The notes: generated from the letters alone by a model not told the origin. A stretch of DNA of 64,000 nt from Limosilactobacillus viscerum (GCF_947387525.1 NZ_CANDNW010000002.1:62001-126000); one strand, 5' to 3'. Positions 1-9,111 are shown, numbered from the stretch's first letter. Translations and numbers: made by a program.

Positions 1-2
1 AA

Positions 3-116
3 AAGGTACTTGCCAATGTTGGAATTGACGATGTTCAGGTTATTAAGACCGGCTTTAATGGCTGGTGGGGTGGTCCATGGATTACCACGAAGATATTAAT
101 TGCCAAACGTTCCTAG
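3..116 (+). CDS. C-terminal end of a probable SAM-dependent methyltransferase (partial)
   Basis: An open frame enters at the window edge and ends at TAG 114-116, giving 37 residues with the tail FNGWWGGPWITTKILIAKRS. An aromatic patch followed by a basic beta strand of the type ITTKILIAKR is how many class I (UbiE-like) SAM-dependent methyltransferases end, so that family is inferred. The SAM-binding motif lies outside the window and cannot be checked. The gene runs in the same direction as recQ, with about 60 bases between them. Confidence 0.5.
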   Translation, partial: KVLANVGIDDVQVIKTGFNGWWGGPWITTKILIAKRS

Positions 117-176
117 TAGATCTGGTTAAATTCACCGTCTATTTATATAGAGACAATTTGAAGAGGGGCTGAATTT

Positions 177-1967
177 ATGACGCCAGAACAGGTATTAAAG
201 GACAATTTCGGCTTTAAAACGTTCCGTAGTGGGCAGGCGGCAGTTATTTCCCGGGTAATGGCTGGTAAAAATGTACTAGCAGTTATGCCTACTGGTGGTG
301 GAAAGTCACTGTGCTACCAAATTCCGGCACTAGTTAATCCCGGGGTGACCCTGGTTGTTTCACCGCTGATTTCCTTGATGAAGGACCAGGTTGATTCACT
401 AAAGCAAAACGGGATTGCGGCTGCGGCAATTAATAGTACCATTCCCCAAGAAGAGGTTAACCCAATTCTGCGGCAAGCTTATGAGGGGAAGATTAAGCTA
501 ATCTATGTCACTCCTGAACGGTTAAACATGGATTACTTTCGTTACCAGCTTAATTTCTTGCCGATTGACCTGGTGGCAATTGATGAAGCCCACTGTATTT
601 CCCAGTGGGGTCATGATTTTCGCCCTGCTTACCGGCAACTGCGTGAAGGAATTGATGGTCTGAAGTCGCACCCGAACACTTTGGCATTGACCGCTACTGC
701 AACACCAGCTGTCCAGGAAGATATTGGCGACCAATTAGGAATTTCACGAGATAACTTTGTAATTACTAATTTTACCCGTCCCAACATTAGCTTTCGGGTA
801 GTTCACCCAGAAAATAGTACCCGCCGATACATCCGGGAGTATCTGAAGGAGCACCAGGATGAGGCGGGGATTATTTATGTCAACACCAGGAAGGGCGTTG
901 ATGAGCTAACAACCTATTTACTGGAACACCAGTTTTCAGTGGCCGCGTACCACGCGGGGATGGATCCCGCTAGTCGTTCTAAAGTCCAAGATGACTTCCA
1001 ATTTGACCGGGTAAACACCATCGTTGCTACCAGCGCCTTTGGAATGGGAATTGATAAGAGTAACGTCCGTTTCGTTATTCATGCCACAAGTGCCCAGAAC
1101 ATTGAGTCGTATTACCAGGAAGCAGGTCGTGCGGGGCGGGATGGCTTACCCAGCGAAGCTATTTTGATTTACCACCCCAATGACCTTCGCCAATACCGCT
1201 GGTTTATTGACCAGTCAACGGCCGATGATGATTACCGTGACTTACAGTACAAGAAACTGCAGGCGGTTGCCAATTATGCCAGCACCCCGGAATGTTTACA
1301 GCAATACATTGTCCGTTATTTTGGGCAGGATTGTGACCCTTGTGGCCATTGTAGTAACTGTACAGATGACCGAACTATTCAGGATATTACCACGGAGAGT
1401 AAGCACGTCCTTGAAATGGTGCAAGAGCTTCACGGCCGTTTTGGTAAGGGAGTGGTTGCCCAAGCTTTAACCGGTTCCCATAATAAGCGAATGGTGGAGA
1501 TTGGCGCTCCCGAGATGGAAAACTTCGGAACCTTGAAGCAACTCTCTAAGCAGGAAGCCGCTAGCTTAATTGACTACCTGGTGGCAACAGGAATCTTGCA
1601 AACGGTGGGTGCCCAATACCCAGTTGTCCAAATTGCACCAGATGGGTGGGCGGTACTGAAGGGAGACAAGAAGGTAACCCGGCGGCAAGAAAAGCAGCCA
1701 GATCGTTCACGGACACAGGTAATGGAATCACCAGATGTTGCGGCGTTGTTTGAGCAACTTCGCCAAAAACGGTTGGAGCTGGCCACCAGTCAGGGTGTAC
1801 CACCGTTTGTTGTTTTCTCGGATAAGACTTTACATGATATGGCACGGCTGAAGCCACAGACGAAGCGCGATTTTCTGGAGGTTAACGGTGTCGGCCAACA
1901 AAAACTTGCCCAGTATGGTGAAGTAATGATGAATGTAATTGGTGAATACCTAGCCGGTAAGAATTAA
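177..1967 (+). CDS. recQ: ATP-dependent DNA helicase RecQ
   Basis: A 596-residue 3'-5' superfamily 2 DNA helicase acting in recombination and replication-fork repair. Walker A (TGGGKS) lies near residue 40 and the DEAH box with the RecQ loop (DEAHCISQWGHDFRPAY) near residue 136. The second RecA-like lobe carries the QEAGRAGRDG motif. The zinc site has four cysteines in C-x16-C-x2-C-x2-C form at about residues 372-395, followed by a winged helix. An HRDC domain occupies roughly residues 520-590 (DMARLKPQTKRDFLEVNGVG). The ATG is preceded by GAGGGG. Length and domain order are usual for the full-length bacterial form. Confidence 0.96.
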   Translation: MTPEQVLKDNFGFKTFRSGQAAVISRVMAGKNVLAVMPTGGGKSLCYQIPALVNPGVTLVVSPLISLMKDQVDSLKQNGIAAAAINSTIPQEEVNPILRQAYEGKIKLIYVTPERLNMDYFRYQLNFLPIDLVAIDEAHCISQWGHDFRPAYRQLREGIDGLKSHPNTLALTATATPAVQEDIGDQLGISRDNFVITNFTRPNISFRVVHPENSTRRYIREYLKEHQDEAGIIYVNTRKGVDELTTYLLEHQFSVAAYHAGMDPASRSKVQDDFQFDRVNTIVATSAFGMGIDKSNVRFVIHATSAQNIESYYQEAGRAGRDGLPSEAILIYHPNDLRQYRWFIDQSTADDDYRDLQYKKLQAVANYASTPECLQQYIVRYFGQDCDPCGHCSNCTDDRTIQDITTESKHVLEMVQELHGRFGKGVVAQALTGSHNKRMVEIGAPEMENFGTLKQLSKQEAASLIDYLVATGILQTVGAQYPVVQIAPDGWAVLKGDKKVTRRQEKQPDRSRTQVMESPDVAALFEQLRQKRLELATSQGVPPFVVFSDKTLHDMARLKPQTKRDFLEVNGVGQQKLAQYGEVMMNVIGEYLAGKN

Positions 1968-2012
1968 TTTATTAAGTAAAGCTGGGAATGTCTTTTGAAA
2001 GTCCTAGCGAAT

Positions 2013-2066
2013 ACAAATGAGGTCCAGAATTTGGTTTTGACAACCGGACTCTGGACCTCATTTTGT
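2013..2066. terminator. Bidirectional terminator, copy 1 of the GAGGTCCAGA family
   Basis: A long inverted repeat (ACAAATGAGGTCCAGAAT ... ACTCTGGACCTCATTTTGT) separates the convergent recQ and yeiH-like genes. It has A-rich and T-rich flanks, so it could stop transcription both ways. Related hairpins occur at 12441-12492 and 59378-59433. Confidence 0.8.
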
Positions 2067-2082
2067 TTTACATATTTGCAAT

Positions 2083-3111
2083 TTAAAATAGCCACTTACT
2101 CATGATAATCATAAAGATTAAGAGGCAGACGGAACTGATGATCGCTGCGCCAAAGACCGCACCGCCGCGTTTAAAGATTACCTTGAAGTTTACTGATAAT
2201 CCCAGTGCAGCCATTGCCATCCCTAAGAAAATATATGCGGCTTGGACAAGGACGTCCAGCGCACCCTTTGAAAATGGCAAGAAAGTACCAAGAATACTGG
2301 TTAAAATGAAACCACCTAAGAACCAAGGAATTGGCAGCTTCTTAGGCGTAGGAATTTCGCCTTCTTCACTTTCCTTGACTAGCCGGTGTTGGTACCAGTA
2401 ACCAACAATTAAGGCAACTGGTGCTAACAAGAGTACCCGGGAAAGCTTCATAATTAAGGCATTGTCTAGACTGGCTTCACCAAAGGCACCACCGGCAGCA
2501 ACCGCGTGGGCAATTTCATGAAGTGAACCACCAGCAACGATCCCAAACTGCGGATCGGTGAGGTGCAGAATAGGTTTTAACCCAATTTCCAATAGGGTAA
2601 AGACAGTCCCCATCACGCAGACAACTGCTACGGCCAGAACTTCATTTTCCCGTTTCCGTTCTTCATTGTCCGTTTCAATCTGTGGTGAAACACCCATTAC
2701 GGCAGCGGCACCACAAATACTACAACCGCAGGCAGTAAGAATCGCCAATTCGTCCTCGGCACCAAACTTCCGACTTAACCAGTAAGTTAAGAAGATGGTT
2801 AAGGTAACTGCACAGGCAGCTACAAGGATGGTTTTAACGCCGGCAGCAGCAAGCTTAGCAAGGTCAAGCCGGAAACCAAGTAAGATGATCCCTAACCGTA
2901 AAAATTTGTTGGAGATAAAACCGATCCCAGTGCTAGCTTCATTCCGTAGCCCCGCGGGGGTTAACTGCATTGTAATCCCTAATAAGAGGGCGATAACTAA
3001 TGCACCAATTAAGTTAACATAGGGGAGCTTGGCAAGCAGTACCCCGGCGACAGAACAAATTAAAGTCATAATGGTCGCCAACCAGAATGACTTTTTAGCA
3101 AAGATTTGCAT
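2083..3111 (-). CDS. YeiH/YadS-type putative sulfate exporter family membrane protein
   Basis: A 342-residue protein of nine to ten hydrophobic segments matching the YeiH family (UPF0324, often labelled putative sulfate exporter). Family features include the early LPYVNLIGALVIALLLGI segment, the glycine/cysteine-rich LTACGCSICGAAAVMG motif near residue 125, and GGSLHEIAHAVAAGGAFGE near residue 195. Transport substrate is not proven for this family and sulfate is only the annotation habit. A perfect 8-bp inverted repeat (CTCTTGTT/AACAAGAG, 3138-3178) precedes its ribosome binding site on the minus strand. The gene is single and divergent from the permease at 3277. Confidence 0.85.
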   Translation of the reverse strand: MQIFAKKSFWLATIMTLICSVAGVLLAKLPYVNLIGALVIALLLGITMQLTPAGLRNEASTGIGFISNKFLRLGIILLGFRLDLAKLAAAGVKTILVAACAVTLTIFLTYWLSRKFGAEDELAILTACGCSICGAAAVMGVSPQIETDNEERKRENEVLAVAVVCVMGTVFTLLEIGLKPILHLTDPQFGIVAGGSLHEIAHAVAAGGAFGEASLDNALIMKLSRVLLLAPVALIVGYWYQHRLVKESEEGEIPTPKKLPIPWFLGGFILTSILGTFLPFSKGALDVLVQAAYIFLGMAMAALGLSVNFKVIFKRGGAVFGAAIISSVCLLIFMIIMSKWLF

Positions 3112-3276
3112 TCTAAAATGAGTCCTCCCAATTTTTTCTCTTGTTCCACTTTACCAAACTGAGGGTGATAAACAAGAGGCAAATAGCATGGCAGCGCTTT
3201 ATCATTCGTTTGTTTTGTCAGCAATAGTTTAAAAGAGTAGAATAACTTTAGCTTATGAAAAGGAAGTGTAAATTTT

Positions 3277-4734
3277 ATGAGTGAACAAGGTAACCACGTA
3301 CGACGGTTACTCAAAACGCGGCACTTGGAGATGATTGCCCTTGGTGGTTCAATTGGGACAGGGTTATTCATTGCCAGTGGTTCTGCTATTCACACCGCCG
3401 GGCCTGGTGGTGCGATTGTCGGTTACACGATTATGGGAATTATGGTTTACTTCCTCATGACCAGCCTTGGTGAGATGGCAACCTTCCTACCAGTAAGTGG
3501 ATCATTTGCCACTTACTGTACCCGTTTTGTTGATCCTGCCCTTGGTTTTTCAATGGGATGGATCTACTGGTTTAACTGGGCATTAACCGTGGCGGTCGAC
3601 AGTACGACGGCAGGAATTGTGATGAATTTCTGGTTCCCGCACGTACCGAGCTGGATCTTTAGTTTAGTCGTTTTAATTTATATTATTACGGTGAACGCTC
3701 TGGCCGTTAGTGCCTTTGGTGAAGCCGAATACTGGCTAGCAATTATTAAAGTTTTGACCGTGGTCCTATTCTTGATTGTCGGTCTGTTCGTGATTGTTGG
3801 GATTATGGGTGGTCAAGCAGTTGGCTTCCATAACTTAACGTATAAGGAAGCACCATTTGTTGGTGGCGCACCAACTGTTTTGAGCGTCTTCCTAGTTGCT
3901 GGTTTCTCTTTCCAGGGAACTGAACTGGTGGGAATCACTGCCGGTGAATCGGCAACTCCATCGAAGAGTATTCCCAAGGCCATTCACTCGACCTTCTGGC
4001 GGATCCTGCTCTTCTACATTTTAGCGATCTTTGTTATTGCATGTATCCTGCCATATACTAGTAAAAACTTATTGGGCTCATCAGTTAAGGATATTACCAT
4101 TAGTCCATTTACCTTGGTCTTCCGGCGTGCCGGACTAGCTTTTGCGGCTAGTGCGATGAATGCAGTTATCCTGACAGCCGTTATTTCTGCGGCTAATTCA
4201 GGAATGTATGCTTCAACCCGGATGATTTATTCAATGGCTCATGAAGGACAAGCCTGGAAAATCTTTGGGGTTACTGATAAGCGCGGAATCCCGATTTATG
4301 GTCTGATGGCTTCAACACTGGTGGCATCCCTGACCTTTTTGACCGGGATCTTTGGCCCAAGTATTTATGAGTTCCTGATTGACTCTAGCGGGTTAGCTGG
4401 TTTCCTAACCTGGATGGGGATGGCCGTTGCGCACCTCCGTTTCCGGCGAGCATACAAGGCACAGGGGTACGATGTCCAAGATTTACGTTACCGGGCATCC
4501 TTCTTCCCTTTTGGCCCGCTCCTGGCCGTCGTCCTATGTGCGGTTGTTGTTATTGGTCAAAACCCAACAGCACTGCTACATGGTCAATGGCAGCAAATTA
4601 TTTTGACCTACCTTAGTGTGCCACTGCTATTAGTTCTGTGGCTCTACTATCGCTTGCGTTACCACACCCATTTGATTCCACTAAAGAAGGTTAACTTGCA
4701 TGGTGGAAAACTGAAGGGTGACAAGGAGATCTAA
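3277..4734 (+). CDS. Amino acid permease, APC superfamily (lysine-permease-like)
   Basis: A 485-residue, twelve-segment transporter of the amino acid-polyamine-organocation superfamily, AAT family. The N-terminus RRLLKTRHLEMIALGGSIGTGLF carries the first-helix GSIGTG substrate-binding signature. GFSFQGTELVGITAGES near residue 215 is the sixth-helix unwound motif, and the overall pattern is closest to LysP-type lysine permeases. Substrate assignment is inference. AAGGAAG stands ahead of the ATG. The stop overlaps the ATG of the following esterase (TAATG), so the two are co-translated. Confidence 0.88.
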   Translation: MSEQGNHVRRLLKTRHLEMIALGGSIGTGLFIASGSAIHTAGPGGAIVGYTIMGIMVYFLMTSLGEMATFLPVSGSFATYCTRFVDPALGFSMGWIYWFNWALTVAVDSTTAGIVMNFWFPHVPSWIFSLVVLIYIITVNALAVSAFGEAEYWLAIIKVLTVVLFLIVGLFVIVGIMGGQAVGFHNLTYKEAPFVGGAPTVLSVFLVAGFSFQGTELVGITAGESATPSKSIPKAIHSTFWRILLFYILAIFVIACILPYTSKNLLGSSVKDITISPFTLVFRRAGLAFAASAMNAVILTAVISAANSGMYASTRMIYSMAHEGQAWKIFGVTDKRGIPIYGLMASTLVASLTFLTGIFGPSIYEFLIDSSGLAGFLTWMGMAVAHLRFRRAYKAQGYDVQDLRYRASFFPFGPLLAVVLCAVVVIGQNPTALLHGQWQQIILTYLSVPLLLVLWLYYRLRYHTHLIPLKKVNLHGGKLKGDKEI

Positions 4735-5441
4735 TGGAAATTAAAAATGTTCCCTTGGTGGAACCATATTCATCAGTTGATATTTATCATAGTAATTCGG
4801 ATGTCCCGCTGCCAGGGGTAGTAATTGTCCCGGGTGGTAGCTATAACCGGATTATGGAGCGTGATTCTGAACGGGTGGCAATAACAATGGCAACACACGC
4901 CTTCCAAGCTTTCGTTGTTCGTTATCCGGTAGTTGAGCATAAAGATTACCAGGCGGCTAAACGGGCAATGTCCCAGGCATTTGACTACTTGCTTGCGCAC
5001 GCTAAGGAACTAGACCTTGACCCAACACGGTTAGGGGTACTTGGCTTTTCAGCTGGTGGCCAGTTGGCGGCAGCATACAGTAACCAGGCGGAAACTAAGG
5101 CAAAGTTTGTGGGCCTCGGTTACCCGGTTATCCAGCCGACGATTGATCAGCGGATGGGGGTAACAACGGAAAACGTTTCCCAGTTGGTAACGCCACAAAC
5201 ACCACCGACCTTTATTTGGGGCTCAATTAAGGATGAACTAACTCCTTATTTAGAACATGTTGCAGTTTATGCACAAGCATTAGCTGAAAATGGTGTTCCG
5301 TTTGAACTCCACGAATTTAGTACCGGTGGTCACGGAATTGCCTTAGCAAACAAGTATACGGGAATTGTAAACCGTGACCGGGTTGATGCCCACATGGCAA
5401 AATGGTTTCCACTATTTTTAGATTGGTTTAAGCAATTGTAA
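4734..5441 (+). CDS. Alpha/beta hydrolase (acetyl-xylan-esterase-like lipase/esterase)
   Basis: A 235-residue cytoplasmic alpha/beta hydrolase with no signal peptide. An HGGG-type oxyanion region is represented by VPGGSYNRI (residues 31-39). The nucleophile elbow is GFSAGG near residue 104, the acid is probably in WGSIKDELTP, and the catalytic histidine is in FSTGGHGIAL near residue 200. This order matches esterases related to BD-FAE/acetyl esterases. The start codon overlaps the stop of the permease, so it belongs to a two-gene operon. Substrate is unknown. Confidence 0.8.
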   Translation: MEIKNVPLVEPYSSVDIYHSNSDVPLPGVVIVPGGSYNRIMERDSERVAITMATHAFQAFVVRYPVVEHKDYQAAKRAMSQAFDYLLAHAKELDLDPTRLGVLGFSAGGQLAAAYSNQAETKAKFVGLGYPVIQPTIDQRMGVTTENVSQLVTPQTPPTFIWGSIKDELTPYLEHVAVYAQALAENGVPFELHEFSTGGHGIALANKYTGIVNRDRVDAHMAKWFPLFLDWFKQL

Positions 5442-5451
5442 TTAAAAGGAA

Positions 5452-5494
5452 ACGAGACAGAAGTCGGCTTGATTTCTGTCTCGTCCCCTTTTTA
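5452..5494 (+). terminator. Intrinsic terminator after the permease-esterase operon
   Basis: ACGAGACAGAAGTC ... GATTTCTGTCTCGT forms a strong stem followed by CCCCTTTTT. It lies between convergent genes and could also act on the ABC-F transcript. Confidence 0.85.
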
Positions 5495-5529
5495 AATAAA
5501 CAAGGCCTTGGAAGAGATTTTCCAGCTGA

Positions 5530-7023
5530 TTATTTCCTGGGAAATATTTTAACTTGGACCTGCTGTTGGGCAACGGTATCAATGAAGTGCTTGTCATGTT
5601 CGACAAACAGCAGGGGCGGTTGGTAATCCTTAATTAGCTGGATTAATTGTTGTTGGTTATAGGTATCAAGATAATTCAATGGCTCATCCCAGATATAGAG
5701 TTGTGCAGGGGTAGCCAGTGACCGGGCAAGCTCAACCTTCTTTTGCTGGCCCATGCTCATTTGCTCAATTGGGACGTTAAACGTTGACCGTTCCATTCCT
5801 AACTTCCGTAAAATATTGAGAAGGAGGTCGTAAGCAATGTGCTGTTCGCTGGAAAATTCCTTTAATAATCCATGGTTAGTAGTGTAATCTTGGCGAACAT
5901 AGCTAACTTTGATTCCATTTGCTAGGGTAATTTTTCCAGAATATTCGCCTGCAAAGTTATTGCGGATTGCATGAATGAGACTTGACTTGCCGGCACCATT
6001 GGGACCAACTAGTGCTACTTGGTCATGAGCGGTGACTTTGAAGCTTAGAGGTTCAAAAAGCTGCTCACCGTTAATCGTTAGTATAACCTGGTCAACAGTT
6101 AATAGTGTTTGATGATGACTAGCTACCAAGTTAAGCGGTAAGCGATCCACCTCCTCCACTTCTTTTAATAGTCCTTCACGATTGGTAATTGCCTGACTCA
6201 GGCGATTAGTAGTAGAAACCGTCTTTTTCATCATTTTAGCGGCTTTAGCACCAATAAAACCCTTGTCAGCGTGGGAGTTGTTTTTCTTTTCTCCCTCAGC
6301 ACGTTGGGCCCACTGCTGTCGCTGCTGACGGGTCTTTTTCAGTGCCTTAATTTCCGACTTAAGCTGCTGGTTGGTGGCTAGTGCCTCCTTATCACGCCGC
6401 CGCTTTTGCTGGAAGTAGGTTGAATAATTACCGTGACTGAGGACTAGCTGGTAGCGTTCGATTACGAGAGTGTGGTTAATTACCTGGTCAAGGAAGTCTT
6501 GGTCGTGGCTGGTAATAATAAAACCGCGCTGTTTACTAGTAAGATAGTCCGCAACTTGCTGCCGGCCAAGCTGGTCGAGGTGGTTAGTTGGTTCATCGAG
6601 TAGTAAGAAGAGACCATCCTGGGCAAAGAGGGTGGCTAGCTGGACCTTTGTTTGTTCACCGCCACTCAGTGTTTCGTACGGTTGCCACATTAATGCCGGG
6701 TCAACGCCCATTAGATTTAGTTCCCGTTCAATCTGCCACTGTTCTAGTGCCGGATCATTAACGGTTGCTAATAGGGCTTCACCTGCGAAGGCAGTTGGCT
6801 CACTAATGGCTAAGGGAAAGTAGCCGAAATTTAGTTTGCTGGTGACGGTACCAGTGTATTTAACCTTTCCACGGAGGATCTTCATCAGGGTAGTTTTACC
6901 TCGCCCGTTTCTCCCGAGTAGGCCTAGTTTCCAGTCGCTATTTAAATCCAAGTTACAGTCGGTGAATAATTGTTCTTGGCCAGGATATGCAAAGTTAAGG
7001 TTACGAATCGTAATTGGTTCCAT
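5530..7023 (-). CDS. ABC-F family ATPase, antibiotic-resistance (ribosomal protection) type
   Basis: A 497-residue soluble protein with two ABC domains and no membrane segments. Domain 1 has Walker A GRNGRGKTT (about 37-45), signature LSGGEQTKVQLA (about 120) and LLLDEPTNHLD. A basic coiled linker (about 190-260, rich in K, R and Q) follows. Domain 2 has Walker A GPNGAGKSS (about 342), signature MSMGQQKKVELA and the degenerate Walker B tail WDEPLNYLD. The MSMGQ and WDEPLNYLD forms are typical of Lsa/Vga/VmlR-type ARE ABC-F proteins, which dislodge lincosamides, pleuromutilins and streptogramin A from ribosomes. A leader with a terminator precedes the gene, which fits drug-induced attenuation. 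A housekeeping ABC-F role is the alternative. Confidence 0.85.
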   Translation of the reverse strand: MEPITIRNLNFAYPGQEQLFTDCNLDLNSDWKLGLLGRNGRGKTTLMKILRGKVKYTGTVTSKLNFGYFPLAISEPTAFAGEALLATVNDPALEQWQIERELNLMGVDPALMWQPYETLSGGEQTKVQLATLFAQDGLFLLLDEPTNHLDQLGRQQVADYLTSKQRGFIITSHDQDFLDQVINHTLVIERYQLVLSHGNYSTYFQQKRRRDKEALATNQQLKSEIKALKKTRQQRQQWAQRAEGEKKNNSHADKGFIGAKAAKMMKKTVSTTNRLSQAITNREGLLKEVEEVDRLPLNLVASHHQTLLTVDQVILTINGEQLFEPLSFKVTAHDQVALVGPNGAGKSSLIHAIRNNFAGEYSGKITLANGIKVSYVRQDYTTNHGLLKEFSSEQHIAYDLLLNILRKLGMERSTFNVPIEQMSMGQQKKVELARSLATPAQLYIWDEPLNYLDTYNQQQLIQLIKDYQPPLLFVEHDKHFIDTVAQQQVQVKIFPRK

Positions 7024-7271
7024 TTAATAATCACGTTCCTTTCAAAGAGGCACGCAAAAAGGCCCACCCCGAGTAGGACAGGCCTTTAAAAGAGCGGCAC
7101 TAAGCCACTAATTAATGGTACCAATAATTGAAATAATAATTCTACTCGAGGAGCCAATTCGCGCATGGTGCTGAATTAGCTGCGTTAACTTGTGTAGAAT
7201 TAAAACTTCAATGGTTGATCCCTCCGCTTAATTGATATTGTCAGCTTAACAGGCCGACAATTATTTGTCAA
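7024..7271 (-). promoter_or_regulatory. Attenuator-like leader of the ABC-F gene with upstream ORF and terminator
   Basis: Read on the minus strand: a promoter candidate TTGACA (7271-7266) with a weak -10 (TAAGCT, 17-base spacing). Then a strong Shine-Dalgarno GGAGGGAT (7225-7218) is not followed by the ABC-F gene. It is followed either by TTG AAG TTT TAA (7211-7200, encoding MKF) or, one base earlier, by an ATT-started 34-codon frame (7212-7108) ending in the isoleucine-rich RIIISIIGTIN. Next comes a nested stem (AATTCTAC/GTAGAATT enclosing AGCTAATTC/GAATTGGCT). Finally a terminator hairpin (AAAGGCCTGTCC ... GGGCCTTTTT, 7087-7056) lies about 30 bases before the ABC-F ATG. This order is that of ribosome-mediated attenuators of resistance ABC-F genes. 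Confidence 0.7.
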
Positions 7272-8219
7272 TTACTTGTTAAGTTCACCATCGGCAATCT
7301 TGTCTAATAATGGACGAGATGGGATGAAGAAGAGTTGACCAGATAAAATGTCAGAGAAGGTAAGCAGGTAGTCACCATTCTTTAACATGTTTTCCAGCAT
7401 CAACTTGGTTACTTTCCAATACCGGGAGTAGCCAATGAAGTAGGTCCCAGTAATGCCGGAAGCAGGGTCAGAGTAAGGAACATTCATCCGTACAATCTTT
7501 TGCTCCACGCCATCAATCTTGGCTTGTGAAGCAACGTTGTGGGCATTCTTGAACTTTTCACCATCAGGCAATTCAAGGTCAGAGAACTTCTTCCGCCCAA
7601 CGGCCTTTTCCTGGGTTTCAGTGGTTAGCTTATCCCAAATATCCATGTGGTGACGCCATTTTTGTGCAAAGGCGTAGGAACCATTTTCAAAGAATGGGTC
7701 TTCGTCACCGACAATTGCGTAATCGGCAGCATCTTCTACTTGTGGTGCTTCGGTTCCATCGATAAAGCCGATAATGGCCCGTCCTTCAAAGTAACGGAAG
7801 CCCTTGGTTTCATCAACAACCGTGGTGTAGTCCTTTAAGAAGAGCATGCATTGGCTAATCAGTTCGTATACAACCGCTTCGTCATTAGCACGAATGTGAA
7901 GGAATAAGTCACCCTTTGTGGCAGGCATGGTGTACTTGTCACTGGACAGTGTTTCGTAAGGTTCTAGTTCCTTTGGCTTTGGTGCGTCAGGGAAAAGGTA
8001 ATCCCAGGCAGCACTGCTAAAGCCAAGGGATGCCTTTAAGTTACCCTTGTTATCCCGGATCCGTAGAGACCGCACAATTGCTTGGTAGCGGTCAACGAAT
8101 TCTTGGATAACTTCTTGCTCTTTAGCTTGGTCCTTACGGTTAAGCTCTAAAACAGTAAATTGAACGTGCTCACCGGCATCTTTCCAGACATCTTGAGCTT
8201 TATTTGGATTCATAGGCAT
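7272..8219 (-). CDS. Dyp-type heme peroxidase
   Basis: A 315-residue dye-decolorizing-type peroxidase. The family signature GFIDGTEAPQ (GxxDG, with the distal aspartate) lies near residue 150. FAQKWRHHMDIWDKL and the region near residue 222 (FKNAHNVASQ) are candidates for the proximal histidine, and GTYFIGYSRYW follows. There is no Tat or Sec signal, so it is likely cytoplasmic. The ATG is preceded by GGGAG. It stands alone, divergent from the ABM protein. Heme is probably acquired from outside in lactobacilli, so in-cell activity would depend on heme supply. Confidence 0.9.
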   Translation of the reverse strand: MPMNPNKAQDVWKDAGEHVQFTVLELNRKDQAKEQEVIQEFVDRYQAIVRSLRIRDNKGNLKASLGFSSAAWDYLFPDAPKPKELEPYETLSSDKYTMPATKGDLFLHIRANDEAVVYELISQCMLFLKDYTTVVDETKGFRYFEGRAIIGFIDGTEAPQVEDAADYAIVGDEDPFFENGSYAFAQKWRHHMDIWDKLTTETQEKAVGRKKFSDLELPDGEKFKNAHNVASQAKIDGVEQKIVRMNVPYSDPASGITGTYFIGYSRYWKVTKLMLENMLKNGDYLLTFSDILSGQLFFIPSRPLLDKIADGELNK

Positions 8220-8387
8220 TGGAAAAGTCTCCCTTCAAATTATTCCCAATTACAGTATTATTATAGCATTTTCAGCCAGGGGTGCCGATAAATTTTAGTT
8301 GGCCCTAAAAAGGTTTTAGTTTACTTTCTGGCGGGTTTTGTCATATCATATAGGCATTATAAATTTACAAAAGGATCCAAACAAATA

Positions 8388-9044
8388 ATGAACATGAATA
8401 ATTCTGTCGTATTTAAAATGCACCAACTTGAGATTAATCCAGACACGCATGACCAATATCTCAATGCTAGTCGTGGCGACATGATTACTGCGGTGGCAAT
8501 TGAAGATGGCACTTTTGGGATGTATGCTTCCCACCAGCCAGATGACCTGACGAAAAATTATATTTTTGAAGTCTTTAACGATGAGGCGGCTTACCAGGAA
8601 CACCGGAAGTCTGGTCAATACCAGCAATTCCACCAGGAAATGGACGGGGTAGTTGTCAGTGATAAAGAAACTGACCTTGAACCCCAGTTCATGGGCCACC
8701 AAGATGTTGCATTAAACATCAGTACGCCAAATGATTTGTGGGTTAACATCGTTAATATTTCCGTTAAAAAGGACCACCTTGGTGACTTTAAGCGGGTTGT
8801 TGCCAAGCAATTGCAAAATGCTATTGATGGCGACACTGGTATTTTAGCGATCTATGCGGGAACCAAAAAAGGCCAACCCAGTGAGTGGGTAATTTATGAA
8901 GTCTTCCAATCAGAGGAAAACTACCGTAAGCACCTTGCTAACCCAGACCACCAAGACTATGTCAATACAACTAAGGACTGGGTTGCTAATAAAGATGTGG
9001 CACAGACCATCGGTGATATTTTAGTTAACCAGGGAAATAATTAA
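8388..9044 (+). CDS. Two-domain antibiotic biosynthesis monooxygenase (ABM) family protein
   Basis: A 218-residue protein made of two ferredoxin-like ABM repeats, roughly residues 1-105 and 110-215. Each ends in an aromatic/acid pattern: YIFEVFNDEAAYQEHRKSGQY, and VIYEVFQSEENYRKHLANPDH. Members include quinol monooxygenases and heme-degrading IsdG-type enzymes, and many are uncharacterised. The neighbouring Dyp peroxidase makes a redox or heme link possible, but that is inference. AAAGGATCC lies before the ATG. Confidence 0.8.
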   Translation: MNMNNSVVFKMHQLEINPDTHDQYLNASRGDMITAVAIEDGTFGMYASHQPDDLTKNYIFEVFNDEAAYQEHRKSGQYQQFHQEMDGVVVSDKETDLEPQFMGHQDVALNISTPNDLWVNIVNISVKKDHLGDFKRVVAKQLQNAIDGDTGILAIYAGTKKGQPSEWVIYEVFQSEENYRKHLANPDHQDYVNTTKDWVANKDVAQTIGDILVNQGNN

Positions 9045-9049
9045 ATTTT

Positions 9050-9088
9050 AAGACCTATGCCAGATTTTAACGGTGTGGGTCTTTTTTA
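9050..9088 (+). terminator. Intrinsic terminator after the ABM gene
   Basis: AAGACC ... GGTCTTTTTT hairpin with a T tract immediately after the stop codon of the ABM gene. Confidence 0.75.
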
Positions 9089-9111
9089 TTGCCCATATTT
9101 TGACCGAGGGT

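Noticed and set aside
3138-3178. Perfect inverted repeat CTCTTGTT/AACAAGAG ahead of the YeiH-like gene
   Set aside because: The arms are only eight bases with a 25-base loop, and there is no T tract in the reading direction of either gene, so it is not claimed as a terminator or riboswitch.
7024-7250. T-box riboswitch upstream of the ABC-F gene
   Set aside because: The conserved T-box bulge sequence (AGGGTGGNACCGCG) and a specifier loop are not present, although a GGGTGG-like word occurs in the terminator. The upstream ribosome binding site favours translational attenuation.
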